This document shows, piece after piece, positions 7,808-16,496 of a stretch of 64,000 nucleotides of DNA; within the stretch, counting starts at the first letter, position 1, and every line of letters begins with the position of its first letter. The translations under genes were made by a program, and so were the position numbers. Source of the DNA: Noviherbaspirillum massiliense JC206 (lineage in GTDB: Bacteria; Pseudomonadota; Gammaproteobacteria; Burkholderiales; Burkholderiaceae_D); contig NZ_HE978634.1 of NCBI RefSeq assembly GCF_000312045.1, positions 677,940-741,939 of the forward strand, given 5' to 3'. The notes beneath the pieces were generated by a model that worked only from the letters and a program-made list of their open reading frames with translations, did no database searches and was not told where the DNA came from.

Positions 7808-8851
7808 ATGAGCGATTCCATGCGCAAGAAAAGTCCGTATTCCAAGGAAGCCCCGCATCCCTGGCGCAACATGATGCTGGCCGGTACCGCCGTGGCTCTG
7901 GCCAGCGCGGCACTGGTGGTGCGCAGGCGGACCCAGCAGGCGGAACGCGAGAATCCACCGGCAGGGCAATTCATCGAGGTGGATGGCGTGCGCCTGCATT
8001 ATGTGGAGCGCGGGCAGGGTCAGCCCCTCGTCCTGTTGCACGGCAATGGAACCATGATTCAGGATTTCGACGTCAGCGGCTTGCTCGATCTGGCATCCGA
8101 AAACTATCGCGTGATCGCCTTCGACCGTCCGGGCTATGGCTACAGCGAACGCCCCCGCACTACGCTCTGGACGCCGACTGCGCAGGCCCGGCTGCTGCAC
8201 CGGGCTCTGGGCAGGCTTGGCGTGGAGAAAGCCATCGTGGTTGGACATTCCTGGGGAGCGCTGGTCGCCGTTGCCATGGCGCTCGAGTTCCCGAAGGATG
8301 TGCGCGGACTGGCGCTGCTCTCCGGCTACTACTATCCGAGCATGCGCCTGGACGTGCCGCTGGCCTCGCCGCCGGCCATTCCGGTGATCGGCGACCTGAT
8401 GCGCTACACCGTGTCACCGCTGCTCGGCAGGCTGATGTGGCCCGCCATCCTGCGTCGCCTCTTCGGTCCGGCGCCGGTGCCGGAACGGTTCTCGGCATAT
8501 CCGGTATGGATGAGCCTGCGCCCGTCCCAATTGCGGGCCAGTGCAGCCGAGGCAGCCCTGATGATTCCGGCCGCGTTCCGCCTGCGCAGCCGCTATCACG
8601 AAATCGCCATGCCCGTCACCATCATGGCGGGTGCCGACGACCGCCAGGTCGATCCGCACCGGCAGTCGGAACGCCTGCATGCCGAACTGCCGCAGAGCGA
8701 CCTCAACCTCGCGCCGGGCGCGGGCCACATGATTCACCACCTGGTGCCGCATGAAGTGATGGCTGCGATCGATGCCGTCGCCAGCGCGGTGCGCACGGAA
8801 GGCAGGAGGATGCCGCAGCTTGCCTATCCCGCGCCAGGCACCCTCCAGTGA
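7808..8851 (+). CDS. Alpha/beta hydrolase with N-terminal membrane segment
   Basis: A 347-residue protein starting MSDSMRKKSPYSKEAPHPW, chosen because GGGAG lies about 8 bp before this ATG. A hydrophobic segment (MMLAGTAVALASAALVV) follows and probably anchors it. The fold is clear: LVLLHGNGTM supplies the oxyanion region, VVGHSWGALV the nucleophile elbow with Ser near residue 147, and GADDRQVDP the Asp region. GAGHMIHH near the end carries the catalytic His. The substrate is unknown. It diverges from the thioesterase operon. Confidence 0.88.
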   Translation: MSDSMRKKSPYSKEAPHPWRNMMLAGTAVALASAALVVRRRTQQAERENPPAGQFIEVDGVRLHYVERGQGQPLVLLHGNGTMIQDFDVSGLLDLASENYRVIAFDRPGYGYSERPRTTLWTPTAQARLLHRALGRLGVEKAIVVGHSWGALVAVAMALEFPKDVRGLALLSGYYYPSMRLDVPLASPPAIPVIGDLMRYTVSPLLGRLMWPAILRRLFGPAPVPERFSAYPVWMSLRPSQLRASAAEAALMIPAAFRLRSRYHEIAMPVTIMAGADDRQVDPHRQSERLHAELPQSDLNLAPGAGHMIHHLVPHEVMAAIDAVASAVRTEGRRMPQLAYPAPGTLQ

Positions 8852-8946
8852 ACCGGACCGGGCCGGCAATGCTTCGCCGCGGCGGCCGTACGAACAAACA
8901 TGGCCGTTTCCTTGTCGAACAAGACTGTTTTCAAGGAGGACGTCAT

Positions 8947-9396
8947 ATGCAAACGACTTGGATTGTTGCCGCAGACAGCAGCCGCGCGAGGATTTTCGAA
9001 CTGGAAGGAACGGAACATCATTTGCGCGAAGTCGAGGATGTCGCCAATCCGGTTGCGCGCGGAAACGAGCAGGACATCGAAGACGAACCCATGGGGCGCT
9101 TCCATGGCAAGGGCGAACGCGAGCAGGACCATACCGCCGAGCCGAGTGTCGATCCCATGCAGCGCGAAGTGGAAATCTTTTCGAAGGAAGTCAGCCAGTT
9201 CCTCGACAAGGCGCGCATGGAGCACCGCTACGACCGGTTGCGCGTGATTGCCTATCCGAAGTTCCTCGGCATGCTGCGCAAGCACCTGAGCAAGGAAGTG
9301 GGGGAATTGGTGGAAGATGAAATCCCCCGGGACATTTCCTGGCTGGATGCTTCGGACATCGAGGCTTACCTGAAAGCCAAGGGCAAGCTGCATTGA
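8947..9396 (+). CDS. Host-attachment family protein
   Basis: From the ATG at 8947 (MQTTWIVAADSSRARIFELE), preceded by AAGGAGG, the protein has 149 residues. The W-I-V-A-A-D-x-x-x-A-R-I-F start and the later FLDKARMEHRYDRLRVIAYP and FLGMLRKHLSKEV segments mark the host-attachment family (Pfam 10116), named from work on plant-associated bacteria. The domain resembles the release-factor fold of archaeal eRF1-like proteins. It is cytoplasmic by sequence, so a direct adhesin role is doubtful. It stands between the hydrolase and the orphan sdhB. Confidence 0.88.
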   Translation: MQTTWIVAADSSRARIFELEGTEHHLREVEDVANPVARGNEQDIEDEPMGRFHGKGEREQDHTAEPSVDPMQREVEIFSKEVSQFLDKARMEHRYDRLRVIAYPKFLGMLRKHLSKEVGELVEDEIPRDISWLDASDIEAYLKAKGKLH

Positions 9397-9476
9397 ACCA
9401 CCATATCGGTACAGCTGTACCGGCATGGCATGGATGATGCATCGATTTCACCTCTTCACCGACACCGATATCGACC

Positions 9477-10193
9477 ATGGCCACCCAACGCACGGTTCAC
9501 CTGGAAATCTACCGCTACGATCCGGATACTGACGAACGGCCTTACATGCGGAAATATGAAGTGCAGCTCGGGCACCAGGAAAAGATGCTGCTCGACGTGC
9601 TCATGCGGATCAAGGCCGAGGTCGACGACACCCTGTCGTTTCGCCGCTCCTGTCGCGAAGGCATCTGCGGCTCGGATGCGATGAACATCAATGGCAAGAA
9701 CGGCCTCGCCTGCATTACCAACCTGAACGAGGTGAAGCATCCGATCGTGCTCAAGCCTCTGCCCGGCCTGCCGGTGGTGCGCGACCTGATCGTCGACTTC
9801 ACCAATTTCTTCAAGCAGTACCACTCGATCAAGCCTTACCTGATCAACGACACGCCGCCGCCGGAAAAGGAACGCCTGCAATTTCCGGAAGAGCGAGCCC
9901 TGCTCGACGGTCTGTACGAGTGCATCCTGTGCGCCTGTTGTTCCTCGTCCTGCCCGACCTTCTGGTGGAACCCGGACAAGTTCGTCGGACCGGCGGGGCT
10001 GCTGCAGGCCTACCGCTTCATTGCCGACAGCAGGGATGAGGCAACCAAGGAAAGGCTGGACAACCTGGACGATGCCTACCGCCTGTTCCGCTGCCGCACC
10101 ATCATGAACTGCGCCGACGTGTGTCCGAAAGGATTGAACCCGGCGGCGGCCATCAGCGAGATCCGCACCATGCTGCTCCGGCGCACGATATGA
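9477..10193 (+). CDS. sdhB: Succinate dehydrogenase iron-sulfur subunit, orphan paralogue
   Basis: A 238-residue protein with every cluster ligand of SdhB. The [2Fe-2S] site is C59, C64, D67 and C79 (SCREGICGSDAMN then LAC). The ferredoxin-like half has CILCACCSSSCP (C149, C152, C155, C159) and CRTIMNCADVCPKG (C206, C212, C216) for the [4Fe-4S] and [3Fe-4S] clusters. In the enzyme it passes electrons from FAD in SdhA to ubiquinone. Here sdhC, sdhD and sdhA are absent on both sides: an SDR gene follows and a host-attachment gene precedes it. It is probably a second copy, whose partner flavoprotein must lie elsewhere. Confidence 0.93.
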   Translation: MATQRTVHLEIYRYDPDTDERPYMRKYEVQLGHQEKMLLDVLMRIKAEVDDTLSFRRSCREGICGSDAMNINGKNGLACITNLNEVKHPIVLKPLPGLPVVRDLIVDFTNFFKQYHSIKPYLINDTPPPEKERLQFPEERALLDGLYECILCACCSSSCPTFWWNPDKFVGPAGLLQAYRFIADSRDEATKERLDNLDDAYRLFRCRTIMNCADVCPKGLNPAAAISEIRTMLLRRTI

Positions 10194-10246
10194 GGCCCGT
10201 GCCGGCGGCAATGAAGGCGTGAACAGCTAATCTTAGAAGGAAGCCC

Positions 10247-11263
10247 ATGAAAGTACAACTCAAAAAAATAGCGGACCAGGTGATGGTCATCACGGGGGCG
10301 ACCAGCGGCATTGGCCTGACCACCGCCCGCAAGGCGGCGCGTCGCGGCACGCGGCTGGTGCTGGTGGCGCGCAACGAGGATGCGCTCAGGCAATTGGCAG
10401 GAGAACTCACGAGTGAAGGCTGCAAGGCCCTTTACGTCGCGGCCGATGTCGGCAAGGAAGAGGATGTGCGCCGGGTCGCCGAGACGGCGATCCGGGAATT
10501 CGGCGGCTTCGATACCTGGGTAAACAATGCCGGCGTGTCGATCTTCGGGCGCATGGAAGACGTTTCACTGGAAGACCAGCGTCGCCTGATCGATACCAAT
10601 TTCTGGGGTGTGGTGCATGGCTCGCTGCTGGCGGCAAAGCACCTGAAGGAAAAGGGCGGCGCCATCATCAATATCGGCAGCGAAGTTTCCGATCGTGCCG
10701 TTCCGCTGCAGGGCATCTATTCCGCTTCCAAGCACGCGGTCAAGGGCTTTACCGACTCCCTGCGGGTGGAATTGGAAGCTGAAAATGCGCCGGTGTCGGT
10801 CACGCTGATCAAGCCGGCCTCGATCGACACCATGTTCGTGCCGCATGCGAAGAATTACATGCAAGTGGAGCCGCAGCTGCCGCCGCCCGTTTACGCGCCG
10901 GAAGTGGTCGCCGATGCCATCCTGCATGCGGCGGCGCACCCCATGCGCGACATCTATGTAGGCGGCGTCGCAAAGCTGACTGCTTCCGGCGCCTATCATC
11001 TGCCGCGCCTCATCGACAGCTACATGAAGCGCTTCGCCTTCAAGCAGCAGCAAAGCGACAAGCCGGCGCAGGACAGGGAGAGGAACAGCCTGTATAGGCC
11101 GGTCGGCGATGGCCTGCGGCAGCGCCAGGGCCGCGACGGCCGGGTGCATGAATCGAGCTGGTACACCCAGGCTGCACTCCATCCGACGGCGACCCGGGTG
11201 CTGATGTTCGGCGCCGGGCTGGCGCTTGCAGCGCTATGGAATTCGCGGCGCAGTTCTGCGTAG
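10247..11263 (+). CDS. Short-chain dehydrogenase/reductase with C-terminal extension
   Basis: A 338-residue SDR. The NAD(P)-binding TGATSGIG motif is near residue 18, NNAG near 92, the catalytic Ser around INIGSEVS, and YSASK (Tyr and Lys) around 160. After the usual 250 residues come about 85 more, with a basic stretch (RERNSLYRPVGDGLRQRQGR) and a hydrophobic end (VLMFGAGLALAALW), which suggests membrane association. The substrate is unknown. AGAAGGAAG lies just before the ATG. It converges with the GntR gene. Confidence 0.88.
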   Translation: MKVQLKKIADQVMVITGATSGIGLTTARKAARRGTRLVLVARNEDALRQLAGELTSEGCKALYVAADVGKEEDVRRVAETAIREFGGFDTWVNNAGVSIFGRMEDVSLEDQRRLIDTNFWGVVHGSLLAAKHLKEKGGAIINIGSEVSDRAVPLQGIYSASKHAVKGFTDSLRVELEAENAPVSVTLIKPASIDTMFVPHAKNYMQVEPQLPPPVYAPEVVADAILHAAAHPMRDIYVGGVAKLTASGAYHLPRLIDSYMKRFAFKQQQSDKPAQDRERNSLYRPVGDGLRQRQGRDGRVHESSWYTQAALHPTATRVLMFGAGLALAALWNSRRSSA

Positions 11264-11308
11264 GAAGCGGCCGGATTTGCGGCTGCCATCCGCCATCTCG
11301 ATGGCAAA

Positions 11309-12181
11309 TCACTTCGTGTCGAGAAGCTTGCGGATCTTCGTAATGTTGTTGACAGTGCTGCGGAGATGCGCGGCCATCGCTTCGGAGGCCTCCTCGTTGC
11401 GCTCCTTTTCGAGCAGTTCCAGGATGTGCAGGTGTTGCTTGCAATGCTGCTTGTAGCGACTGCGGTCCAGCATGGAGCGATAGGAGAGAAGGCGCCGGAC
11501 GCGATTGACCCGCTTGATGGTATCGATGAAGAACGGGTTGCCGGAAGCCTCGACCAGGGTTTCGTGGAAGCGGACCCCCCGGTCATGCAACTGGTCCGCC
11601 GTATCGGTTTCGATGCCGCCCTCCAGGAGATGGTATTCCGCCGACTTGCACCGTTCCAGTGCCTGCGGGTTCAGGCGGTAGCCGGGTTCGAGCAGGGCTG
11701 CGGGTTCGAGCGCCAGACGCAGGCGATAAGACTGCACCAGACTTTCGGAGCTGGTCAGCATCGATGAAAACATCCAGCCGTAACCGGGTTTCTTCTCCGC
11801 CCAGCCTTCCTGCGCAATGCGCGCCAGTACCGACGAGAGCTGCGTCGCTGTCAGGTTGTAGCGCTGCTTGAGCATGGACTCGGTGAATTCGTCGGGCAAT
11901 TGTCCGCGCAAGCGATCCTCGGCAATCCGGAAATAGACCGCTGTCACCACATCCTCTTCTGCCAGCTTCGCCACCGGCTGCAAGGGCTTCTTCGCAAGGA
12001 AATAACCTCGGTTGGGTTCCCGGTAAAGAATACCCTTTTCGCAAAGCGTACCTAGCGCATCGTTGACCGGTTGCCGGGAGACGCGCAGGCGATCCGCCAG
12101 CATCTGGGCCGGCAGGTGGGTCCCGACTGCAAGATTTTCCGACTGGATGATTTCAACGATCTGCGCGGCGATCGGCTTCAT
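11309..12181 (-). CDS. GntR-family regulator with FCD ligand domain
   Basis: A 290-residue protein. The N-terminal winged helix-turn-helix is seen in LPAQMLADRLRVSRQPVNDA followed by LCEKGILYREPNRGYF. The rest is helical with the spacing of an FCD effector domain, which commonly binds a carboxylate through metal-coordinating His/Asp residues (DRGVRFHETLVEASGNPFF). Its ATG overlaps the acnA stop by 4 bp (ATGA), so it is co-transcribed with acnA. The likely job is control of acnA and the divergent tctCBA operon by a tricarboxylate; this is inference from position. Confidence 0.88.
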   Translation of the reverse strand: MKPIAAQIVEIIQSENLAVGTHLPAQMLADRLRVSRQPVNDALGTLCEKGILYREPNRGYFLAKKPLQPVAKLAEEDVVTAVYFRIAEDRLRGQLPDEFTESMLKQRYNLTATQLSSVLARIAQEGWAEKKPGYGWMFSSMLTSSESLVQSYRLRLALEPAALLEPGYRLNPQALERCKSAEYHLLEGGIETDTADQLHDRGVRFHETLVEASGNPFFIDTIKRVNRVRRLLSYRSMLDRSRYKQHCKQHLHILELLEKERNEEASEAMAAHLRSTVNNITKIRKLLDTK

Positions 12182-14823
12182 GGCGATGCGACTTCCCGGC
12201 TGGCCTGGATGGTGTTTTCTAGGATGAGGGGCATGACGCCGCCTGATTTGAGCAGGGTGACTTCCAGCTGGGTCTCGACGGCGGCCTTGCCCTCGATTGT
12301 ATCAATCCTGCCGTCGGTACGATGAATGCGCACAGGGATCGTGCAGCGCGGCGCGAGCAGGGCGGCATCGGCCGATACTTCAATCCGGTCACCCGCTTCA
12401 ATAGCGGGAAGATTCCGGAACGCGGGAGGAAGCTGCACCGGCATGATGCCCATGCCGATCAGGTTCGACCGGTGGATGCGTTCGAAGCTCAGAGCGAGCA
12501 CGGAGCGGACATTGAGTAGCCGCACCCCCTTTGCTGCCCAGTCGCGGGAGGAACCCGTGCCGTAACGCTCACCTGCGACGATGACCACTGACCGGCCTTC
12601 TTCGCGATAGCGTTTCGCGGCTTCCCAGATCGGCATCACCTCGCCGCTCGGGATGTGCAAGGTGTGCGCGACGGGCAGGCCTTCCTTCAGGAGATTGACC
12701 ACGTTTTTGTTGTGGAAGGTCGCCCGCAGCATCACAAGCCAGTTGCCGCGCCGCGAAGCGAACACGTTCAGGTCCTTGCGGTCGTCTCCGCGCGCAACCA
12801 GATAATCGGCGACAAGGCTCCTGGGCGGAATCGCGCTCGCCGGCGAAATGTGATCGGTCGTGATGTCGTCGCCGAGCACCATCAGCGGGTACGCATTGTA
12901 GCTACCTAGGAGGCTGCCTTCCTTTAGCGAGGCGAAGGGCGGCCGCTGCAGGTAGTTCGATCGTTCATCCCAGGGAAAAAGGGCGGATGCCGGCGCGTCC
13001 AGCTGATGCCAGACCGGGTTCTTCGACGCTTCGGCGAAGTCGCGACGATAGTCGTCGGAGGCTTGTCCCAGCATCAGGCATGTCTCGATTTCTTCCGGCG
13101 TCGGCCACAAGTCGCGCAGGTAGACTTGCTTCCCGTTTTCTGCAGTGCCCAAGGGCTCCGTTGCTAGATTTTTTTCGGCATTGCCCGCAAGCGCAAACGC
13201 AATGACCAGCGGCGGAGACATGATGAATCCCAAGTCGAGATCGGGGTGGATGCGCCCGGGGAAGTTCCGGTTGCCGGAGAGTGCCGCGACCGGATGGCCG
13301 GAACCTTCGTCAATCATTTTTCGGATCGGCTCGGTCAGCGGGCCGGAATTGCCGATGCAGGTCGCGCAGCCGAAACCGACAATGCCGAAGCCCAGCGTAT
13401 TCAGATCGTCGAGCAAGCCCGACCGCTTCAGGTAGGAGGCGGCAGCGGGTGATCCCGGTGCCAGGGAAGTCTTGACCCAGTGGGCAGGTTGCAGGCCGAA
13501 GGTTCGTGCCTTGCGCGCGATCAGGCCGGCGGTGACCAGGAGCCGCGGATCCGAAGTATTCGTGCAACTGGTGATGGACGCAATCGCAACGGGAAACCGC
13601 GGCAGCCCTGAGGGCAGGGGCATGTTGCCCGTGGCCTGCTGCTGCAGGACGGCCGGTACATCGGAAACCGGCAAGCGGTCCTGCGGCCGCTTCGGGCCGG
13701 CAACATGCAGGCCGATCTGGTTCAAGTCGATTTCGATGACGCTCGTGTAGCGTGGTGTTGCATGCGGATCGAACCAGAGGCCCGTGCGCCGGCCGTAGGC
13801 TTCGATCAGCGCCAGCGCCTCTTCGCTGCGGCCAGTGGCGCGAAGATAAGCGAGGGTCTGGCGATCGATGCCGAAGTAGCCGGTGGTCGCACCATACTCG
13901 GGTGCCATGTTGGCGACGACCGCCCGGTCGCCGGCCGTTAGGGTGGCAACGCCCGGGCCGTGGAACTCCACGAAGTCGCCGGTCACGTCGAGTGCGCGCA
14001 GACGCTGGGTGACCGTCAGTGCGAGGTCGGTGGCCGTCGATCCGGGACGCAGGGTACCGGTAAGGCGCACGCCGACGACATCCGGGATGCGCAGCATGGT
14101 CGGCATGCCGAACATGACGGTTTGCGCTTCCAGCCCGCCCACTCCCCATCCCAGCACACCAATGCCATTGATCATCGGCGTATGGCTGTCGGTTCCGATC
14201 AGGGAATCGGGAACCGCCCACAGCTCCCTGCCTTCGCTTCCGTCCCGTTCCTGGGCTGTTACCACTGTGGCCAGCTGTTCCAGGTTGATCGTGTGCATGA
14301 TGCCGGTGCCCGGCGGATGGATGCGCACGCCGCGCAGCGATCTCGATGCCCAGCGCAGGAAGCGGTAACGCTCTTCATTGCGCCGCATCTCATGCTGCAG
14401 GTTGAGGGAAACGGCATCTGGGCGGGCGTAAGCTTCCACGGCCAGCGAGTGGTCGACGGAAACGTCGACGGGAATAGTCGGATTCAACCGTGCTGGGTCG
14501 ACACCATGCTCCGCAAGCACGTTGCGCATGCCGGCGATGTCTACCAGCGCCGGAGTGCTCGTCGTGTCATGCATGAGGACGCGTACCGGCTGAAAGGGAA
14601 TTTCCGCTTCGCTGCTGCCTTGGTCCAGCCACTTGAAGATCGCGCCTACTGCTGCGTCTCGCTCCTGTCCCTGCATGTTGCGGATGATGTTTTCCAGAAG
14701 GATGCGCATCACCATCGGCAGGCGGTCCAGTTCGCTGCCAAATAGAGCGGGCAAATCGACGATCTTGTAGTTGCGGGCGTTGACGGTGAGGCTGCCGGTC
14801 GTAGAAAAATGTGCGGTTTTCAT
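12178..14823 (-). CDS. acnA: Aconitate hydratase, AcnA type
   Basis: An 881-residue protein from the ATG at 14823 (MKTAHFSTTGSLTVNARNYK). The [4Fe-4S] ligands are present: Cys in SITSCTNTSDPRLLV near residue 420 and two in GFGCATCIGNSGP near 485-489. The swivel domain is seen in GERYGTGSSRDWAAKG near the C-terminus. It interconverts citrate, cis-aconitate and isocitrate. It heads a two-gene operon with the GntR regulator and is divergent from a tricarboxylate transporter, so it is likely a dedicated catabolic copy rather than the housekeeping aconitase. AcnD of the methylcitrate cycle is an alternative, but no prp genes are nearby. Confidence 0.9.
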   Translation of the reverse strand: MKTAHFSTTGSLTVNARNYKIVDLPALFGSELDRLPMVMRILLENIIRNMQGQERDAAVGAIFKWLDQGSSEAEIPFQPVRVLMHDTTSTPALVDIAGMRNVLAEHGVDPARLNPTIPVDVSVDHSLAVEAYARPDAVSLNLQHEMRRNEERYRFLRWASRSLRGVRIHPPGTGIMHTINLEQLATVVTAQERDGSEGRELWAVPDSLIGTDSHTPMINGIGVLGWGVGGLEAQTVMFGMPTMLRIPDVVGVRLTGTLRPGSTATDLALTVTQRLRALDVTGDFVEFHGPGVATLTAGDRAVVANMAPEYGATTGYFGIDRQTLAYLRATGRSEEALALIEAYGRRTGLWFDPHATPRYTSVIEIDLNQIGLHVAGPKRPQDRLPVSDVPAVLQQQATGNMPLPSGLPRFPVAIASITSCTNTSDPRLLVTAGLIARKARTFGLQPAHWVKTSLAPGSPAAASYLKRSGLLDDLNTLGFGIVGFGCATCIGNSGPLTEPIRKMIDEGSGHPVAALSGNRNFPGRIHPDLDLGFIMSPPLVIAFALAGNAEKNLATEPLGTAENGKQVYLRDLWPTPEEIETCLMLGQASDDYRRDFAEASKNPVWHQLDAPASALFPWDERSNYLQRPPFASLKEGSLLGSYNAYPLMVLGDDITTDHISPASAIPPRSLVADYLVARGDDRKDLNVFASRRGNWLVMLRATFHNKNVVNLLKEGLPVAHTLHIPSGEVMPIWEAAKRYREEGRSVVIVAGERYGTGSSRDWAAKGVRLLNVRSVLALSFERIHRSNLIGMGIMPVQLPPAFRNLPAIEAGDRIEVSADAALLAPRCTIPVRIHRTDGRIDTIEGKAAVETQLEVTLLKSGGVMPLILENTIQASREVASP

Positions 14824-14833
14824 GAACTCATTA

Positions 14834-14871
14834 TTGCATATGATCGTAAAAATATGCAAAGTGTCGTACAA
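14834..14871. promoter_or_regulatory. Candidate operators for the GntR regulator between acnA and tctC
   Basis: TTGCATAT (14834-14841) and ATATGCAA (14852-14859) are exact inverted copies separated by 10 bp, starting 11 bp before the acnA start codon. Directly beside them TGTCGTACAA (14862-14871) has the TTGTACGACA pattern on the other strand, which resembles sites of FCD-type GntR proteins. Either could control acnA and the divergent tct operon. Confidence 0.45.
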
Positions 14872-15009
14872 TGAAAAAACGACCAGCGCGCCTCCTTGGC
14901 GTGGGTGTCGTGTGCTTGAAGTTTCTTTGCACCAGGGAGGGCGCGCGGGAGCCCTTCGAGAACAACAATCCGCACTTTGGCATAGACCTCATTTCTAGGA
15001 GACGTTGTT

Positions 15010-15990
15010 ATGTTCAGGAAGAACCGTTTTTTCGGCAGGGCCGCGCAGGCGATTTCCCTCGGCGTAGCGATTGCAGCATCGATGCCGGCCATGGCCCAGA
15101 ATCCCCTTGAACTGAAGATCATCGCCCCGGCAGCCCCGGGCGGCGGATGGGATGGCGCTTCCCGTTCCCTGCAGCAGGTGATGGTTGCGACAGGCGCCGC
15201 AAAGAGCGTGCAAGTGGTCAATGTGCCGGGAGCGGGTGGCACGGTCGGTCTTGCGCAATTCGTGAATGGTGCGTCCGGTGATGGCAACCAGGTGATGGTG
15301 ATGGGTATTACGATGCTCGGCGCCGTGCTGACCAACAAGTCACCGGTCACGCTGGATACCGTGACACCCATTGCACGCCTGACCGCTGATCCTTTGGTGG
15401 TCGTCGTTCCCGCCAACTCCCCGCACAAGACCATCAAAGATCTTGCGGCAGCCTTGAAATCCGATACATCTAAAGTGGTTTGGGCCGGCGGTTCTGCCGG
15501 CGGCGCAGACCACATCCTGGCCGGGCTGGTTGCCAAGGCAGCCGGCGGCGATACCGGGAAGCTCAACTATGTACCGTTCTCCGGCGGCGGCGAGGCGCTG
15601 GCGGAAATGCTCGGCGGCCGCGTGACGGCCGGAATCTCGGGCTACAACGAATTCGAGAGCATGATCAAGGCCGGCAAGCTGCGGGCGCTGGCGCTGTCCT
15701 CCGGCCAGCGGCTCGCCGGCGTCAACGTGCCCACTCTCAAGGAGCAGGGCATGGATGTCGAGTTGGTCAACTGGCGCGGCATTGTCGGCGCCCCGCATAT
15801 CACGGCCGAGCAGCGCAAGGCCCTCACCACGGCCGTTGAGAAGACAGTCAAGTCTCCCGAGTGGGCGAAGATCCTGAAGACCCGGGGCTGGGACGACGCC
15901 TATTTGCCCGCAGACCAGTTCACTGCCTTCATGAAAGCTGACCAGGCGCGGGTGAAGGAAGTACTGACATCGATCGGTCTGGCGAAATGA
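15010..15990 (+). CDS. tctC: Tricarboxylate-binding periplasmic protein (Bug family)
   Basis: A 326-residue protein with a signal peptide (MFRKNRFFGRAAQAISLGVA, cleavage after AMA-Q). The mature N-terminus LKIIAPAAPGGGWDGASRSL is the conserved Bug/TctC ligand-binding loop that captures a carboxylate. GGSAGGADHILAGLVAKAAG and FSGGGEALAEMLGG are the other family blocks. It is the extracytoplasmic receptor of the tripartite tricarboxylate transporter whose membrane subunits follow. Its stop overlaps the tctB start by 4 bp. The GGWDG-x-S loop is typical of citrate or tricarboxylate binders within this very large family. Confidence 0.92.
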   Translation: MFRKNRFFGRAAQAISLGVAIAASMPAMAQNPLELKIIAPAAPGGGWDGASRSLQQVMVATGAAKSVQVVNVPGAGGTVGLAQFVNGASGDGNQVMVMGITMLGAVLTNKSPVTLDTVTPIARLTADPLVVVVPANSPHKTIKDLAAALKSDTSKVVWAGGSAGGADHILAGLVAKAAGGDTGKLNYVPFSGGGEALAEMLGGRVTAGISGYNEFESMIKAGKLRALALSSGQRLAGVNVPTLKEQGMDVELVNWRGIVGAPHITAEQRKALTTAVEKTVKSPEWAKILKTRGWDDAYLPADQFTAFMKADQARVKEVLTSIGLAK

Positions 15991-16487
15991 CTGGCGGCGA
16001 CGCAATGAAGGTGCCCGCATGGCGGGCGCCGCTAGTCGTGGGGTTGGTGCTGCTGATACTTGCAGTCATGACCTTGACCGACTCGTTCAAGGTGTCGGCA
16101 GGAGCTGGCCCCGGTGTCGGGCCGGCGGTTGCGATGAAACTGATCGCGGCGCTTCTCGGCCTGCTCGGCGTGGCGCACCTGATGCAAGCCTGGCAGCATC
16201 GGGAGAAGCAGACGACACTCGCCGGGGAAGATGTCATGAATCCCGGCGCGCTGGCCTGGGTCCTGGGCGGATTGATCGTCCAGATCGTCGCGCTGTCACT
16301 CGGGGCAGGATTCATCCTTGCCGCCACCATCCTGTTCGTATCGACCGCACGGGGTTTTGGCCGACCGATCAAATCGCTCGGACCGGTGTACGGATTCGTG
16401 CTGAGCGTCGCGGTTTATGCCTTCTTCACGAAGATACTCTCCTTGACCTTGCCGGCGGGCCCGCTGGAGCGGTTACTGCTCGGCTGA
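15987..16487 (+). CDS. tctB: Small membrane subunit of tripartite tricarboxylate transporter
   Basis: A 166-residue protein with four predicted membrane segments, around residues 13-30, 47-65, 87-120 and 130-150. It has little sequence conservation, as usual for TctB, but size, topology and position between tctC and tctA identify it. The start overlaps tctC by 4 bp. An internal ATG at residue 7 (MKVPAWRAPL) could also serve. The KSLGPVYGFVLSVAVYAFFT segment matches the last helix pattern of the family. Confidence 0.88.
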   Translation: MTGGDAMKVPAWRAPLVVGLVLLILAVMTLTDSFKVSAGAGPGVGPAVAMKLIAALLGLLGVAHLMQAWQHREKQTTLAGEDVMNPGALAWVLGGLIVQIVALSLGAGFILAATILFVSTARGFGRPIKSLGPVYGFVLSVAVYAFFTKILSLTLPAGPLERLLLG

Positions 16488-16496
16488 AGGAAATCC

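Noticed and set aside
7655-8248. Upstream extension of the thioesterase frame to a 339-codon reading frame.
   Set aside because: It is antisense to the alpha/beta hydrolase gene and the protein family begins at the ATG near 7654.
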